Shown: piece after piece, positions 36,012 to 45,507 of the stretch
Numbering within the stretch: position 1 is the first letter of the stretch
Layout: each line of letters begins with the position of its first letter
NCBI RefSeq assembly: GCF_001005295.1
Contig: NZ_LBMK01000003.1
Span: 326,831 to 390,830, forward strand
Length of the DNA: 64,000 nucleotides
From: Streptomyces yangpuensis
GTDB taxonomy: Bacteria > Actinomycetota > Actinomycetes > Streptomycetales > Streptomycetaceae
Direction: 5' to 3'
The notes under the pieces: model-generated
Database searches by the model: none
The model's input: the letters and a program-made list of their open reading frames with translations, nothing else
Told to the model about the DNA's origin: nothing
Made by a program: the position numbers and the translations under genes

Positions 36012-36617
36012 TCAAGGCCCGGTGAAGGCGCCGGCCCGGGCCGCCAGGGCGGCGGTGCGGGCGGCGGTGGCCGGGAGGTGCGGGTCCGGCGGCGTGCCCA
36101 GCAGGACCAGCTCGTGGTACACCGGCGCGGTCGCCGCGACCAGCAGCTCCCGGGACCGGGTGCCCGGCGGTAGTTCGCCCCGCTCCTCGGCGCGTACCGC
36201 GACCACCGCGCAGCGGGCGTACCGGTCCTCCCAGAAGGCCCGCAGTGCCCGCGCGGCCTGCGCCGAGCGGAACGACGCGGCGATCAGCGCCGTGGTCAGC
36301 GGGGGATCGGCGGCGACCCCGGCCAGGATCTCCTCGTTCAGCGCCGTCAGATCGCCCTCCAGCGTCCCGGTGTCGGCCGGCTCCCAGCCGTCGTCGCCCG
36401 CCGCGTCCAGGAGGTCGGCCAGCAGCCCGCCGATGTCCCGCCAGCGGCGGTAGACGGTGGTGCGGTGCACTCCGGCCCGTTCGGCCACGGCGTCGACGGT
36501 CAGTCCGTCGTACCCGTGCTCGACCAGCTGCGCTCCGGTGGCTTCGAGGACCTGGGCGCGGACCCGGGCGCTGCGTCCTCCCGGACGAGAACCGCTTGCG
36601 GAGGTGGTGGTTGGCAT
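36012..36617 (-). CDS. TetR family transcriptional regulator
   Basis: A 201-residue repressor. The DNA-binding domain (about 15-65) reads VDAVAERAGVHRTTVYRRW, the typical TetR helix-turn-helix. The C-terminal ligand domain is divergent and matches the TetR_C_11/16-like type. It is transcribed divergently from the ABC-F/Vgb operon across a gap of about 40 bases, so it very likely represses that operon and itself, with a streptogramin-like drug as possible ligand. Confidence 0.88.
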   Translation of the reverse strand: MPTTTSASGSRPGGRSARVRAQVLEATGAQLVEHGYDGLTVDAVAERAGVHRTTVYRRWRDIGGLLADLLDAAGDDGWEPADTGTLEGDLTALNEEILAGVAADPPLTTALIAASFRSAQAARALRAFWEDRYARCAVVAVRAEERGELPPGTRSRELLVAATAPVYHELVLLGTPPDPHLPATAARTAALAARAGAFTGP

Positions 36618-36626
36618 GTCAGCATT

Positions 36627-36650
36627 CTAACGCAACAGTCGTCGCTTTAG
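36627..36650. promoter_or_regulatory. candidate TetR operator between TetR and ABC-F genes
   Basis: Imperfect inverted repeat CTAACGC (36627-36633) / GCTTTAG (36644-36650), 6 of 7 complementary positions, in the short divergent gap. This is the only dyad there and is AT-richer than its surroundings. Assignment as operator is inferred from position. Confidence 0.45.
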
Positions 36651-36656
36651 GGAGTC

Positions 36657-38308
<1,652 letters not shown>

Positions 38309-38312
<4 letters not shown>

Positions 38313-39211
38313 CGAACACCCCCACCGCCACCGCCCTCCCTGTGGCCGCTGCCGGCGAAGGCCCCTACTCGCTCACCGCCGGCCCCGACGGCGCCCTGTG
38401 GACCACCCTCGTGCACGCGGGCGCGCTCGCCCGGGTCACCACCGCCGGCGAGGTCACCCGGTACGACACGGGAGCCGCCGACTGCGGGCCCTGCGTCATC
38501 ACCGCGGGCCCCGACGGCGCACTGTGGTTCACCCGCTCCCGGGACCACCGCATCGGCCGCGTCACGGTGTCGGGGGAGCTCGGCGCGTACGACCTGCCCA
38601 CCCCCGGCAGCGGCCCGTTCGGCATCGCCGCGGGCCCCGACGGCGCGCTCTGGTACACCGCCCTGCACGCCGACCGCATCGGCCGCATCACCCCGGCCGG
38701 CGAGGTCACCGAATACCCGCTGCCGGTGCGGGACGCCTTCGCCTCCTTCATCACACCCGGCCCGGACGGGGCGCTGTGGTTCACCCTCAACCGGGCCAAC
38801 GCCGTCGGCCGCATCACCACCGACGGCCGGATCACCCTCCACCCGCTGCCCACCCCCGACGCCGGCCCCGTCGGCATCACGGCGGGCGCCGACGGCGCGC
38901 TGTGGTGCGCGGAGATCGGCGTCGGGCGGATCGCCCGGATCACCACCGCGGGCGAGGTCACCGAGTACCCGCTGCCCGACCCGGCCTGCCGGCCGCACGC
39001 CATCACGGCGGGCCCGGACGGCCGGTGCTGGTTCACCGCGTGGGGCACGAACCGGGTGGGCGCGATCACCCCCGACGGCCGCATCGAGGAACACCCCCTC
39101 CCGGCCCCCGGCGCGGAACCCCACGGCCTCGCCTTCGCCCCGGACGGTGCCCTGTACGTCGCCCAGGAATCGGGCCACCTGGCCCGCCTGCCCCTGCCTC
39201 AACCAAGGTGA
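38309..39211 (+). CDS. vgb: virginiamycin B lyase (streptogramin B lyase)
   Basis: A 300-residue seven-bladed propeller built from repeats of GPDGALWFT and IGRIT. In studied Vgb the catalytic residues are His228, Glu268 and His270; here H230, E270 and H272 occupy the same places (RPHAITAGPDG and AEPHGLAF). Vgb linearises streptogramin B by C-O bond lyase chemistry using Mg2+. GTG 38309 overlaps the ABC-F stop (GTGA) and follows a GAGGAG site, so the two are translationally coupled. The pairing suggests combined resistance: ABC-F protects the ribosome and Vgb destroys the B component. Activity is predicted only. Confidence 0.9.
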
Positions 39212-39300
39212 TCACTGTGCGGAGGGCCAGTCCCTCCACGGCTGCAACTCCGTGATATGCAGGGGCAGCTGACAAATAATCACTGACGGGGGGACGTGTG

Positions 39301-39945
39301 ATGACGCTTCGAACGATGCGGGCCGCGACCATGGGGTTGACGCTCACACTGGCACTGGTGGGCTGCTCGGACGGAAGCAGCGGTGGTGCCGGAGGAGGTG
39401 CCGGCGGTGGTGCCGGTGGCAACCGTGCCGCAGAGGCCCCGTTCGACCCAACTCGGCTGGCCCAGGCCGTCCCGAGCAAGCTGGCCGCCCCGAAGGGCTG
39501 GAAAGGGGAAGAGCCGCTGGTCCGGAGCGGGGGCCAGGCTCAGAAGGTCTGCGAGCAGGCGGCCCGATTCAGCTGTGTCGGGCTCACCGCGATGGGCGGC
39601 AGCCGGTACAGGCCGGAGAAGACCGATCAGACCGAATCGTTCGTGGACTTCCAACTCCTCGCCTACGACTCGGTCGACAACGCCAGGGTGGGCATGAAGG
39701 CGCTGGCCGCCGACGTCCGCAAGGGCAAGTCCGACGGCCTCAAGCCGCTGACCGTCGATGCGGGCGCCGACGAGACGGATGCCTACGCGTATGAGACCCG
39801 CCCGGGCGTGGTGCTGCGTGTCGGGACCGTGGTGGCGTTCGTGTTCGGCGAATCCCTGCCCCAGGACCATGACCTGCAGTCCTTCGCCACCTTCCAGGTC
39901 CAGCGCATCAACACCACTGCGACAGGCAAGAACCCCGACGCATAG
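39301..39945 (+). CDS. lipoprotein
   Basis: A 214-residue protein with a lipobox LVGC at residues 19-22, so Cys22 should be lipidated after Sec or Tat export. A Gly-rich linker then leads to a soluble domain with LAAPKGW, CEQAARFSCVG and a C-terminal RVGTVVAFVFGES. No family is recognised. A GTG at 39298 could add one residue. It ends seven bases from the convergent Uma2 gene. Confidence 0.8.
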   Translation: MTLRTMRAATMGLTLTLALVGCSDGSSGGAGGGAGGGAGGNRAAEAPFDPTRLAQAVPSKLAAPKGWKGEEPLVRSGGQAQKVCEQAARFSCVGLTAMGGSRYRPEKTDQTESFVDFQLLAYDSVDNARVGMKALAADVRKGKSDGLKPLTVDAGADETDAYAYETRPGVVLRVGTVVAFVFGESLPQDHDLQSFATFQVQRINTTATGKNPDA

Positions 39946-39952
39946 GGGCCGT

Positions 39953-40507
39953 TTAGAGGCCACCGGTGTCGAGGTCGACGTCGAACGGCTCCGGCAGCCG
40001 CACGACCGTCCCGAACGGATGCGGCCCGTCCACCTTGGTGTACCCCAGGCTCCCGGGCTCGGCGAACAGGGTGACGGACCGCTCCAGCCGGTCGACGAGC
40101 AGATAGAGCGGCGCGCCGTACTCGGCGTACCGCCTCCGCTTCACGATGCGATCCGTCTCGGCACTCGACTCCGAGGCGACCTCGGCCACGAGGAGGGTCT
40201 GCCCGGGTACGAGGGCGCCCGCTCCGCGCGTCAGGGACTCGGGTACGACGGCAAGGTCGGGGACGTACCAGTTCGGCGAGCCCGGCAGGTCCAGATCCCC
40301 GGAGCCGGCGACGCACCTCAGCCGCTCCGCGGCCCCGGACAGCTGCGCCCGCAGGACGTCCCGTGTCCGCTCGTGGTCCCAGCCGTACGACAGAGGGTCG
40401 ATGACGCCTTCGACCACCTCCGCCCGCCCTCCGCGAACCCGCTGTACCGCGTACTTCAGAGCCCGCTCGGCGTCGACCCCGTCGCCGTACTCCCGTGGGG
40501 AGACCAT
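39953..40507 (-). CDS. Uma2 family endonuclease-like protein
   Basis: A 184-residue protein of the Uma2/DUF820 family, a PD-(D/E)XK-type nuclease fold that is expanded in Streptomyces. Visible motifs are NWYVPDLAVVPESL, LVAEVASESSAETDRIVKRRRYAEYGAPLYLLVD, where the E-x-x-S and K residues would form the active site. Biological role is unknown. ATG 40507 was chosen; the upstream frame runs into a broken gene on the same strand. Confidence 0.83.
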   Translation of the reverse strand: MVSPREYGDGVDAERALKYAVQRVRGGRAEVVEGVIDPLSYGWDHERTRDVLRAQLSGAAERLRCVAGSGDLDLPGSPNWYVPDLAVVPESLTRGAGALVPGQTLLVAEVASESSAETDRIVKRRRYAEYGAPLYLLVDRLERSVTLFAEPGSLGYTKVDGPHPFGTVVRLPEPFDVDLDTGGL

Positions 40508-40542
40508 CCCGCCAGACTCCCACGGGCTCCCGCCTGCCGTCG

Positions 40543-40781
40543 TCACCCCTGCGGGTGCTCGTCCTCGTCCTCGTACGGGGGGATGGTCCAGCGCAGCACC
40601 GCCAGGCCTGAGGCGTCGCCGGTCAGCGTGACGGGGTAGACCTGCCCGTACTCCCGTGCGCCGCCCGGCCGGACAGCGGCCGCCCGGTCTCCTGCCAGAC
40701 GTCGATCCACCCGCCCATGCCGAGCACGAGCACCCCGGACGGCGCGGTGACGAACCCCAGATCGACGGCTGATTGCCCCAT
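40543..40781 (-). pseudogene. frameshifted small gene remnant upstream of Uma2
   Basis: The 5' part reads MGQSAVDLGFVTAPSGVL and continues VLGMGGWIDVWQETGRPLSGRAA, then hits a stop after a frame change near 40655-40665. The 3' part continues in the other frame as REYGQVYPVTLTGDASG and runs to WTIPPYEDEDEHPQG and a stop at 40543. Both halves have strong G/C third positions in their own frames, the sign of a recent frameshift or small deletion. The intact product would be about 79 residues. Alternatively the 5' half alone is a 52-residue ORF. Confidence 0.5.
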
Positions 40782-40839
40782 GGGCGCATTGTCGTACGGG
40801 CGGGACGGGACCTTCACGGGCGGATGGCAAGCTTGAAGG

Positions 40840-42681
40840 ATGAACGATGCTGCCCCGGCGCCCACCCCCGCGCCCGCGCCCCGCCGTGCCCGTCTCCGTG
40901 CCCCCGAGCTGATCGGCAAGGGCGGCTGGATCAATACCGGCGGGAAGGATCTGAAGCTCGCCGACTTCCGAGGTCGCACATTGATCTTGGATTTTTGGAC
41001 CTTCTGCTGCATTAACTGCCTGCATGTCCTCGACGAGCTGCGCGAGCTGGAGGAGAAGCACCGCGACACCGTCGTGATCGTCGGGGTGCACTCGCCGAAG
41101 TTCGTGCACGAGGCCGAGCACGCGGCCGTCGTGGACGCCGTCGAGCGCTACGAGGTGCACCACCCCGTCCTCGACGACCCCGAGCTCGCCACCTGGAAGC
41201 AGTACGCCGTGCGTGCGTGGCCCACGCTCGTCGTGATCGACCCCGAGGGGTACGTCGTCGCCCAGCACGCCGGCGAGGGGCACGCGCACGCCATCGCGAA
41301 GCTCGTCGAGGAGCTGGAGGCCGAGCACGAGGCCAAGGGCACCCTGCGGCGCGGCGACGGCCCGTACGTGGCGCCCGAGCCCGTCGCGAGCGACCTGCGC
41401 TTCCCCGGCAAGGCGCTGCTCCTGCCCAGCGGGAACTTCCTCGTCTCGGACTCCACCCGGCACCAGCTGGTGGAGCTGGCCGCCGACGGGGAGAGCGTCG
41501 TACGCCGCATCGGCAGCGGCGAGCGCGGTTTCGGCGGCGACAGCTTCAGCGAGCCGCAGGGGCTGGCGCTGCTCCCGGACGGCCGGGTGGTCGTCGCCGA
41601 CACCGTCAACCACGCGCTGCGCGTCCTCGACCTGGAGAGCGGGGCCGTGGAGACGGTCGCCGGGACCGGGCGGCAGTGGTGGCAGGGCTCGCCGACCTCC
41701 GGCCCGGCCCTGGAGGTGGACCTGTCGTCGCCGTGGGACGTGGCCTGGTGGCAGGGCAAGGTGTGGATCGCCATGGCCGGCGTCCACCAGCTGTGGACCT
41801 GGGACCCGGAGGCGGGGACCGTCGAGGTCGCCGCCGGCACCACCAACGAGGGGCTGCACGACGGGCCGGCCGCCGAGGCCTGGTTCGCGCAGCCGTCCGG
41901 GCTCGCCGCCGCCGGGGACCGGCTGTGGGTCGCCGACTCCGAGACCAGTGCCCTGCGGTACGTCCACCCCACCGACACCGGGTACGCGGTCACCTCCGCC
42001 GTCGGCACCGGCCTGTTCGACTTCGGGCACCGGGACGGGGACGCGGCCCAGGCCCTGCTCCAGCACCCGCTCGGGGTGACCGCCCTGCCCGACGGCTCGG
42101 TCGCGGTGTGCGACACGTACAACCACGCGCTGCGCCGCTACGACCCCGCCACCGGGCAGGTCTCGACCCTGGCGACCGACCTGCGCGAGCCCAGCGACGC
42201 CGTGCTGGCCGGCGAGGACATCGTGGTCGTCGAGTCCGCCCGGCACCGCCTGACGCGGCTGCGGCTCCCGGAGGAGGCGGTAAGGGTGGACGCGGTCGCC
42301 CACCGTACCCAGCGGGCCGCCACCGAGGTGGCGCCCGGCACGCTGCGCCTGGACGTGGTCTTCCGGGCCCCGAGCGGGCAGAAGCTCGACACCCGCTACG
42401 GTCCCTCCACCCGCCTGCTGGTCTCCTCGACCCCGCCGGAGCTGCTGACGGGCGGCGAGGGCGCCGGGACCGACCTGTTCCGGGAGCTGGAGCTGAACCC
42501 GGCCGTCACCGAGGGCGTGCTGCACGTCTCGGCGATGGCCGCGTCCTGCGACGACGACCCGGCCAACGAGTACCCGGCCTGCCATGTCCACCAGCAGGAC
42601 TGGGGCGTACCGGTCCGGGTCACCGCCGACGGCGCCGCCCGGCTGCCCCTCGTCCTGGCCGGGATGGACGACCAGCACTGA
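40840..42681 (+). CDS. thioredoxin-like protein fused to NHL propeller, NHLRC2-like
   Basis: A 613-residue soluble protein. The N-terminal TlpA/thioredoxin domain (about 20-165) has FWTFCCINC with the CxxC pair C57/C60. An NHL six-bladed propeller (FLVSDSTRHQLVEL; VVVADTVNHALRVLDL; VWIAMAGVHQLWTWD; LWVADSETSALRYV; VAVCDTYNHALRRYD) and a C-terminal beta-sandwich follow. This is the architecture of human NHLRC2, found in many bacteria. It is probably a redox-active scaffold; no Sec signal is visible, so it is cytosolic. Substrate is unknown. Confidence 0.88.
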   Translation: MNDAAPAPTPAPAPRRARLRAPELIGKGGWINTGGKDLKLADFRGRTLILDFWTFCCINCLHVLDELRELEEKHRDTVVIVGVHSPKFVHEAEHAAVVDAVERYEVHHPVLDDPELATWKQYAVRAWPTLVVIDPEGYVVAQHAGEGHAHAIAKLVEELEAEHEAKGTLRRGDGPYVAPEPVASDLRFPGKALLLPSGNFLVSDSTRHQLVELAADGESVVRRIGSGERGFGGDSFSEPQGLALLPDGRVVVADTVNHALRVLDLESGAVETVAGTGRQWWQGSPTSGPALEVDLSSPWDVAWWQGKVWIAMAGVHQLWTWDPEAGTVEVAAGTTNEGLHDGPAAEAWFAQPSGLAAAGDRLWVADSETSALRYVHPTDTGYAVTSAVGTGLFDFGHRDGDAAQALLQHPLGVTALPDGSVAVCDTYNHALRRYDPATGQVSTLATDLREPSDAVLAGEDIVVVESARHRLTRLRLPEEAVRVDAVAHRTQRAATEVAPGTLRLDVVFRAPSGQKLDTRYGPSTRLLVSSTPPELLTGGEGAGTDLFRELELNPAVTEGVLHVSAMAASCDDDPANEYPACHVHQQDWGVPVRVTADGAARLPLVLAGMDDQH

Positions 42682-42729
42682 CGACCAGCACTGGCGACCA
42701 GGACCGAGGCGGTCCGCCTTCCTGGGGGG

Positions 42730-44022
42730 TCAGCCCTCCAGGAAGGCCACCAGGGAGTTGGCGAGGAGGTACGGGTCCTCCGCGCCGCACAGTTCGCGCG
42801 CACTGTGCATGGAGAGGATCGCGACGCCGATGTCCACGGTCTGGATGCCGTGGCGGGCGGCCGTGATCGGGCCGATCGTCGTGCCGCACGGCATCGAGTT
42901 GTTGGAGACGAACGTCTGCCACGGGACGCCGGCCCGCTCGCACGCGGCGGCGAACACCGCGCGGCCGCTGCCGTCGGTGGCGTACCGCTGGTTGACGTTG
43001 ACCTTCAGGATCGGGCCGGCGTTGACCCGCGGGTGGTGCGTGGGGTCGTGGCGCTCGCCGTAGTTGGGGTGGACGGCGTGCCCGGTGTCGGAGGACAGGC
43101 AGATGGTGCCGGCGAAGGCCCGCGCCCGGTCCTCGTAGGAACCGCCGCGCGCGAAGACTGAACGTTCCAGCACGTTTCCCAGCAGCGGGCCGTCGGCGCC
43201 GGTGTCCGACTGCGAGCCGTTCTCCTCGTGGTCGAAGGCGGCCAGCACCGGGATGTGGTCGAGCTTCTCGGCGCCGGACACGGCGGCCAGCGCCGCGACC
43301 CCGGCGTGCACGGACAGCAGGTTGTCCATCCGGGGGCCCGCCACGAGCTCGCGGTCGCGGCCCAGGTAGGAGGGCGGCTCGATCGAGTGGACCATCAGGT
43401 CCCAGCCGGCCACCGAGCCGTGTTCCAGGCCCTCTTCCTCCTCCAGGAACGCGATGAGGTCGCCCTCGTGCGCCTCGCCCAGGCCCCAGATCGGCTGCAT
43501 GTGCCGCTGCTTGTCGAGCTTGAGGCCGTCGGTGTTCACCGACCGGTCGAGGTGCACGGCCAGTTGGGGCACGCGCAGCAGCGCCCGGTCGATGTTGACG
43601 AGGCGTTCGGTGCCGTCGCGCAGGGTCAGCCGCCCGGCCAGGCCCAGGTCCCGGTCCAGCCAGGTGTTGAGCAGGGTGCCGCCGTAGATCTCGACCGCGA
43701 TCTGCCGCCAGCCCTGCGAGCCGGTGTCGGGGAGCGGCTTGACCCGCAGGTTCGGCGAGTCGGTGTGGGCGCCGATGATGCGGAACGGGGTGTGTGCCGA
43801 GGCGCCTTCGGGGACGTACCAGGCGATGAGCGCGCCGCCGCGGAGCACGAACCTGCCCCCGGTGCCCGCGTCCCAGGCGTCCGTCTCCGACAACTGCCGG
43901 AAGCCTGCCTTCTCCAGCCGCTCGGCCGCGTTGGCCACGGCGTGGTACGGCGACGGACTGGCCGTCAGGAAGGTCATCAGATCGTCGGTGTGGCCGCGAT
44001 CGAAGCGGGCGGGAGAGCTCAT
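42730..44022 (-). CDS. apeB: M18 family aminopeptidase
   Basis: A 430-residue metallopeptidase close to yeast aminopeptidase I and aspartyl aminopeptidase. Metal ligands are visible in GAHTDSPNLRV (His), DHEENGS (Asp/Glu) and ILSMHSARE (His), with the catalytic Glu in the DHEE block. It is cytosolic and would remove N-terminal residues from peptides in amino-acid recycling. The ATG at 44022 overlaps a short upstream reading frame by four bases (ATGA), and an AAGGGAA ribosome site also lies just before it. Confidence 0.92.
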   Translation of the reverse strand: MSSPARFDRGHTDDLMTFLTASPSPYHAVANAAERLEKAGFRQLSETDAWDAGTGGRFVLRGGALIAWYVPEGASAHTPFRIIGAHTDSPNLRVKPLPDTGSQGWRQIAVEIYGGTLLNTWLDRDLGLAGRLTLRDGTERLVNIDRALLRVPQLAVHLDRSVNTDGLKLDKQRHMQPIWGLGEAHEGDLIAFLEEEEGLEHGSVAGWDLMVHSIEPPSYLGRDRELVAGPRMDNLLSVHAGVAALAAVSGAEKLDHIPVLAAFDHEENGSQSDTGADGPLLGNVLERSVFARGGSYEDRARAFAGTICLSSDTGHAVHPNYGERHDPTHHPRVNAGPILKVNVNQRYATDGSGRAVFAAACERAGVPWQTFVSNNSMPCGTTIGPITAARHGIQTVDIGVAILSMHSARELCGAEDPYLLANSLVAFLEG

Positions 44023-44372
44023 CGTATTTCCCTTGTGTGGAAGCCCCCGGCTGCAGCCGGGTGAGGAAACGCATTTCCGGCTCGGAGCCTCGCTGCGGCG
44101 GTGTGCCGCGGCGTGAGGCTGTGACCTGTGCTGGTGTGCGGATCGTGAACGATCGCGGCGGCGGTGTGGGTGTTCCTGCCGCGCAGCGGTCGTTCACATA
44201 CCGTTTCTATCCGACGGACGCGCGGGCCGTGGAACGGTCGCGGACCTTCGGACGGCCGCGGTCGGTGCGCTCGGCCCGGAGGGCCGCCGACGGCCGGGAC
44301 CAGAACGCCGCGGTCGGTCCGCCGGCCGCCGGGCCGGATGCTGCTGCGGGTGGAGCGGGTGCGAGATCTCAT
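44019..44372 (-). CDS. possible small basic protein coupled to the aminopeptidase gene
   Basis: A 117-codon frame preceded by an unusually strong ribosome site, GAGAGGAGGA six bases before the ATG. Its stop TGA overlaps the apeB start (ATGA). The predicted protein is Arg/Pro/His-rich (MRSRTRSTRSSIRPGGRR). G/C at third positions is strong only in about the first 55 codons and weakens after that, so it may be a regulatory leader frame or a shorter protein. No family is recognised. Confidence 0.35.
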   Translation of the reverse strand: MRSRTRSTRSSIRPGGRRTDRGVLVPAVGGPPGRAHRPRPSEGPRPFHGPRVRRIETVCERPLRGRNTHTAAAIVHDPHTSTGHSLTPRHTAAARLRAGNAFPHPAAAGGFHTREIR

Positions 44373-44612
44373 CGGGAGTCCTCCTCTCGGTCGGGGGCGG
44401 TCCGTGGCGGAACGGGACCCTCATGCGTGAGTGTGGGAATCCCTCCCGCTCGGGAGGGGCGGAAGCCGAGTGGTTCACCTTAACGAGCGTCGGGTTCGTG
44501 TTCGTCATGGCCGGACCGGGCGCGTTGCGGGCAGCTCGGCCCGGATCGGTTCATCCCGGACCGGCGCATCGCGGATCGGTCGGGATCGGTCGGGATCGGG
44601 GCTCGGCCCGGC
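44373..44612. other. 240-bp intergenic region, no supported gene
   Basis: Between the possible leader frame and the zinc-knuckle gene. It contains an AT-richer tract CTCGTTAAGGTGAACC on the minus strand (about 44480) that could be a promoter for the aminopeptidase transcript, and repeated GATCGGTCGG motifs at about 44540-44600. No convincing hairpin terminator is seen. Confidence 0.4.
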
Positions 44613-45347
44613 TCAGCCCGGCGGGCGCTCGAACCTGCGCTGCAGTTGCCTGCGCTCGCCCCGGCGGATGCGCGGGAGCATCTCCGGGGTCTGGGGGGAG
44701 CGCTGCGCGCGCCGTCTGCGTCCGGCGCAGAAGATGCAGGCCTCGCCGGGGGGCGCGTCGGGGTCGATGGGGGCGCCGGGGTGCTCGGAGCAGCCCGAGG
44801 CGTTGCGCGGGCGGGACAGCTCACGGGCCACGATGAAGGCGCGGTGCAGGTCGTCGGCGATGCGGACGAAGTCCTCGGCGGGGGAGGACAGGCCCAGGTG
44901 GAACCGCTGGTCCTCGACGGTGCGCAGATGGGTGCGCAGGGCGTGGAGGGTGTACGGGCCGTCCGGGACCGGGTAGCCCAGGCGCCGCTGCTCGCCGGCG
45001 GGTGCGGGGGCGGTGGCGGGGCGGCCTTGTCGGCGCTGTCCGAGGCGTCGGCGGTCGTTGCAGATGAGGCAGCGGCCCCAGCCGTCGGGCGCCTCGGGGT
45101 CGAGGGCGCCGTTGGGGTGTTCGGGGCAGCCGGTGTAGCTCTTGGCGGGGGCCAGTCCGGCGGCCGTCTGGAAGGCCACGTACAGCGCGTCGGCGATGGT
45201 GTCGTACTCGGCGGGGTGGGCGCCGTCGTAGAGCTCGCGCAGGTGGTCACCGAGGCTGCCCAGGCTCGCCTGCAGCTCCTTGAGGGCGTACGGCCGCCCG
45301 GTGGGGACGGAGTACCCCCTGCTGCCGTGCTGATCCTGTGGACTCAT
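44613..45347 (-). CDS. protein with two tandem copies of a zinc-knuckle domain
   Basis: A 244-residue protein built of two repeats of about 100 residues. Each starts GY-x-VP, has a helical region, and ends in a conserved knuckle: GCPEHPNGALDPEAP...CLICNDRRR in the first and GCSEHPGAPIDPDAP...CIFCAGRRRR in the second. The pattern C-x2-H...C-x2-C suggests one Zn2+ per copy, and the following Arg clusters suggest nucleic-acid binding. No known function. ATG 45347 fits the repeat start; the longer frame to 45377 is less likely. Confidence 0.78.
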   Translation of the reverse strand: MSPQDQHGSRGYSVPTGRPYALKELQASLGSLGDHLRELYDGAHPAEYDTIADALYVAFQTAAGLAPAKSYTGCPEHPNGALDPEAPDGWGRCLICNDRRRLGQRRQGRPATAPAPAGEQRRLGYPVPDGPYTLHALRTHLRTVEDQRFHLGLSSPAEDFVRIADDLHRAFIVARELSRPRNASGCSEHPGAPIDPDAPPGEACIFCAGRRRRAQRSPQTPEMLPRIRRGERRQLQRRFERPPG

Positions 45348-45426
45348 GCGTACGAGCGTCCCATGAACGACTGACATCGGGGGAAAGTCGCAGTACAGGG
45401 CCCTGGTGGGGGGTCCGGGTACGCGG

Positions 45427-45463
45427 CAGCGGCCGGGTCCCTGTGCGGGGGACCCGGCCGCTG
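45427..45463 (-). terminator. hairpin downstream of the acyl-CoA dehydrogenase gene
   Basis: CAGCGGCCGGGTCCC (45427-45441) pairs perfectly with GGGACCCGGCCGCTG (45449-45463), 15 bp with a 7-nt loop, just past the acyl-CoA dehydrogenase stop. Confidence 0.85.
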
Positions 45464-45507
45464 TGCGGGTGCGGGCGCAGCGTTTGCTGCGGGTGGGGCG
45501 GGGCGCC

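Noticed and set aside
44194..44508. A 104-codon minus-strand frame beginning MTNTNPTLVKVNH.
   Set aside because: No ribosome site, poor third-position bias, and it overlaps the better-supported leader frame at 44019-44372.
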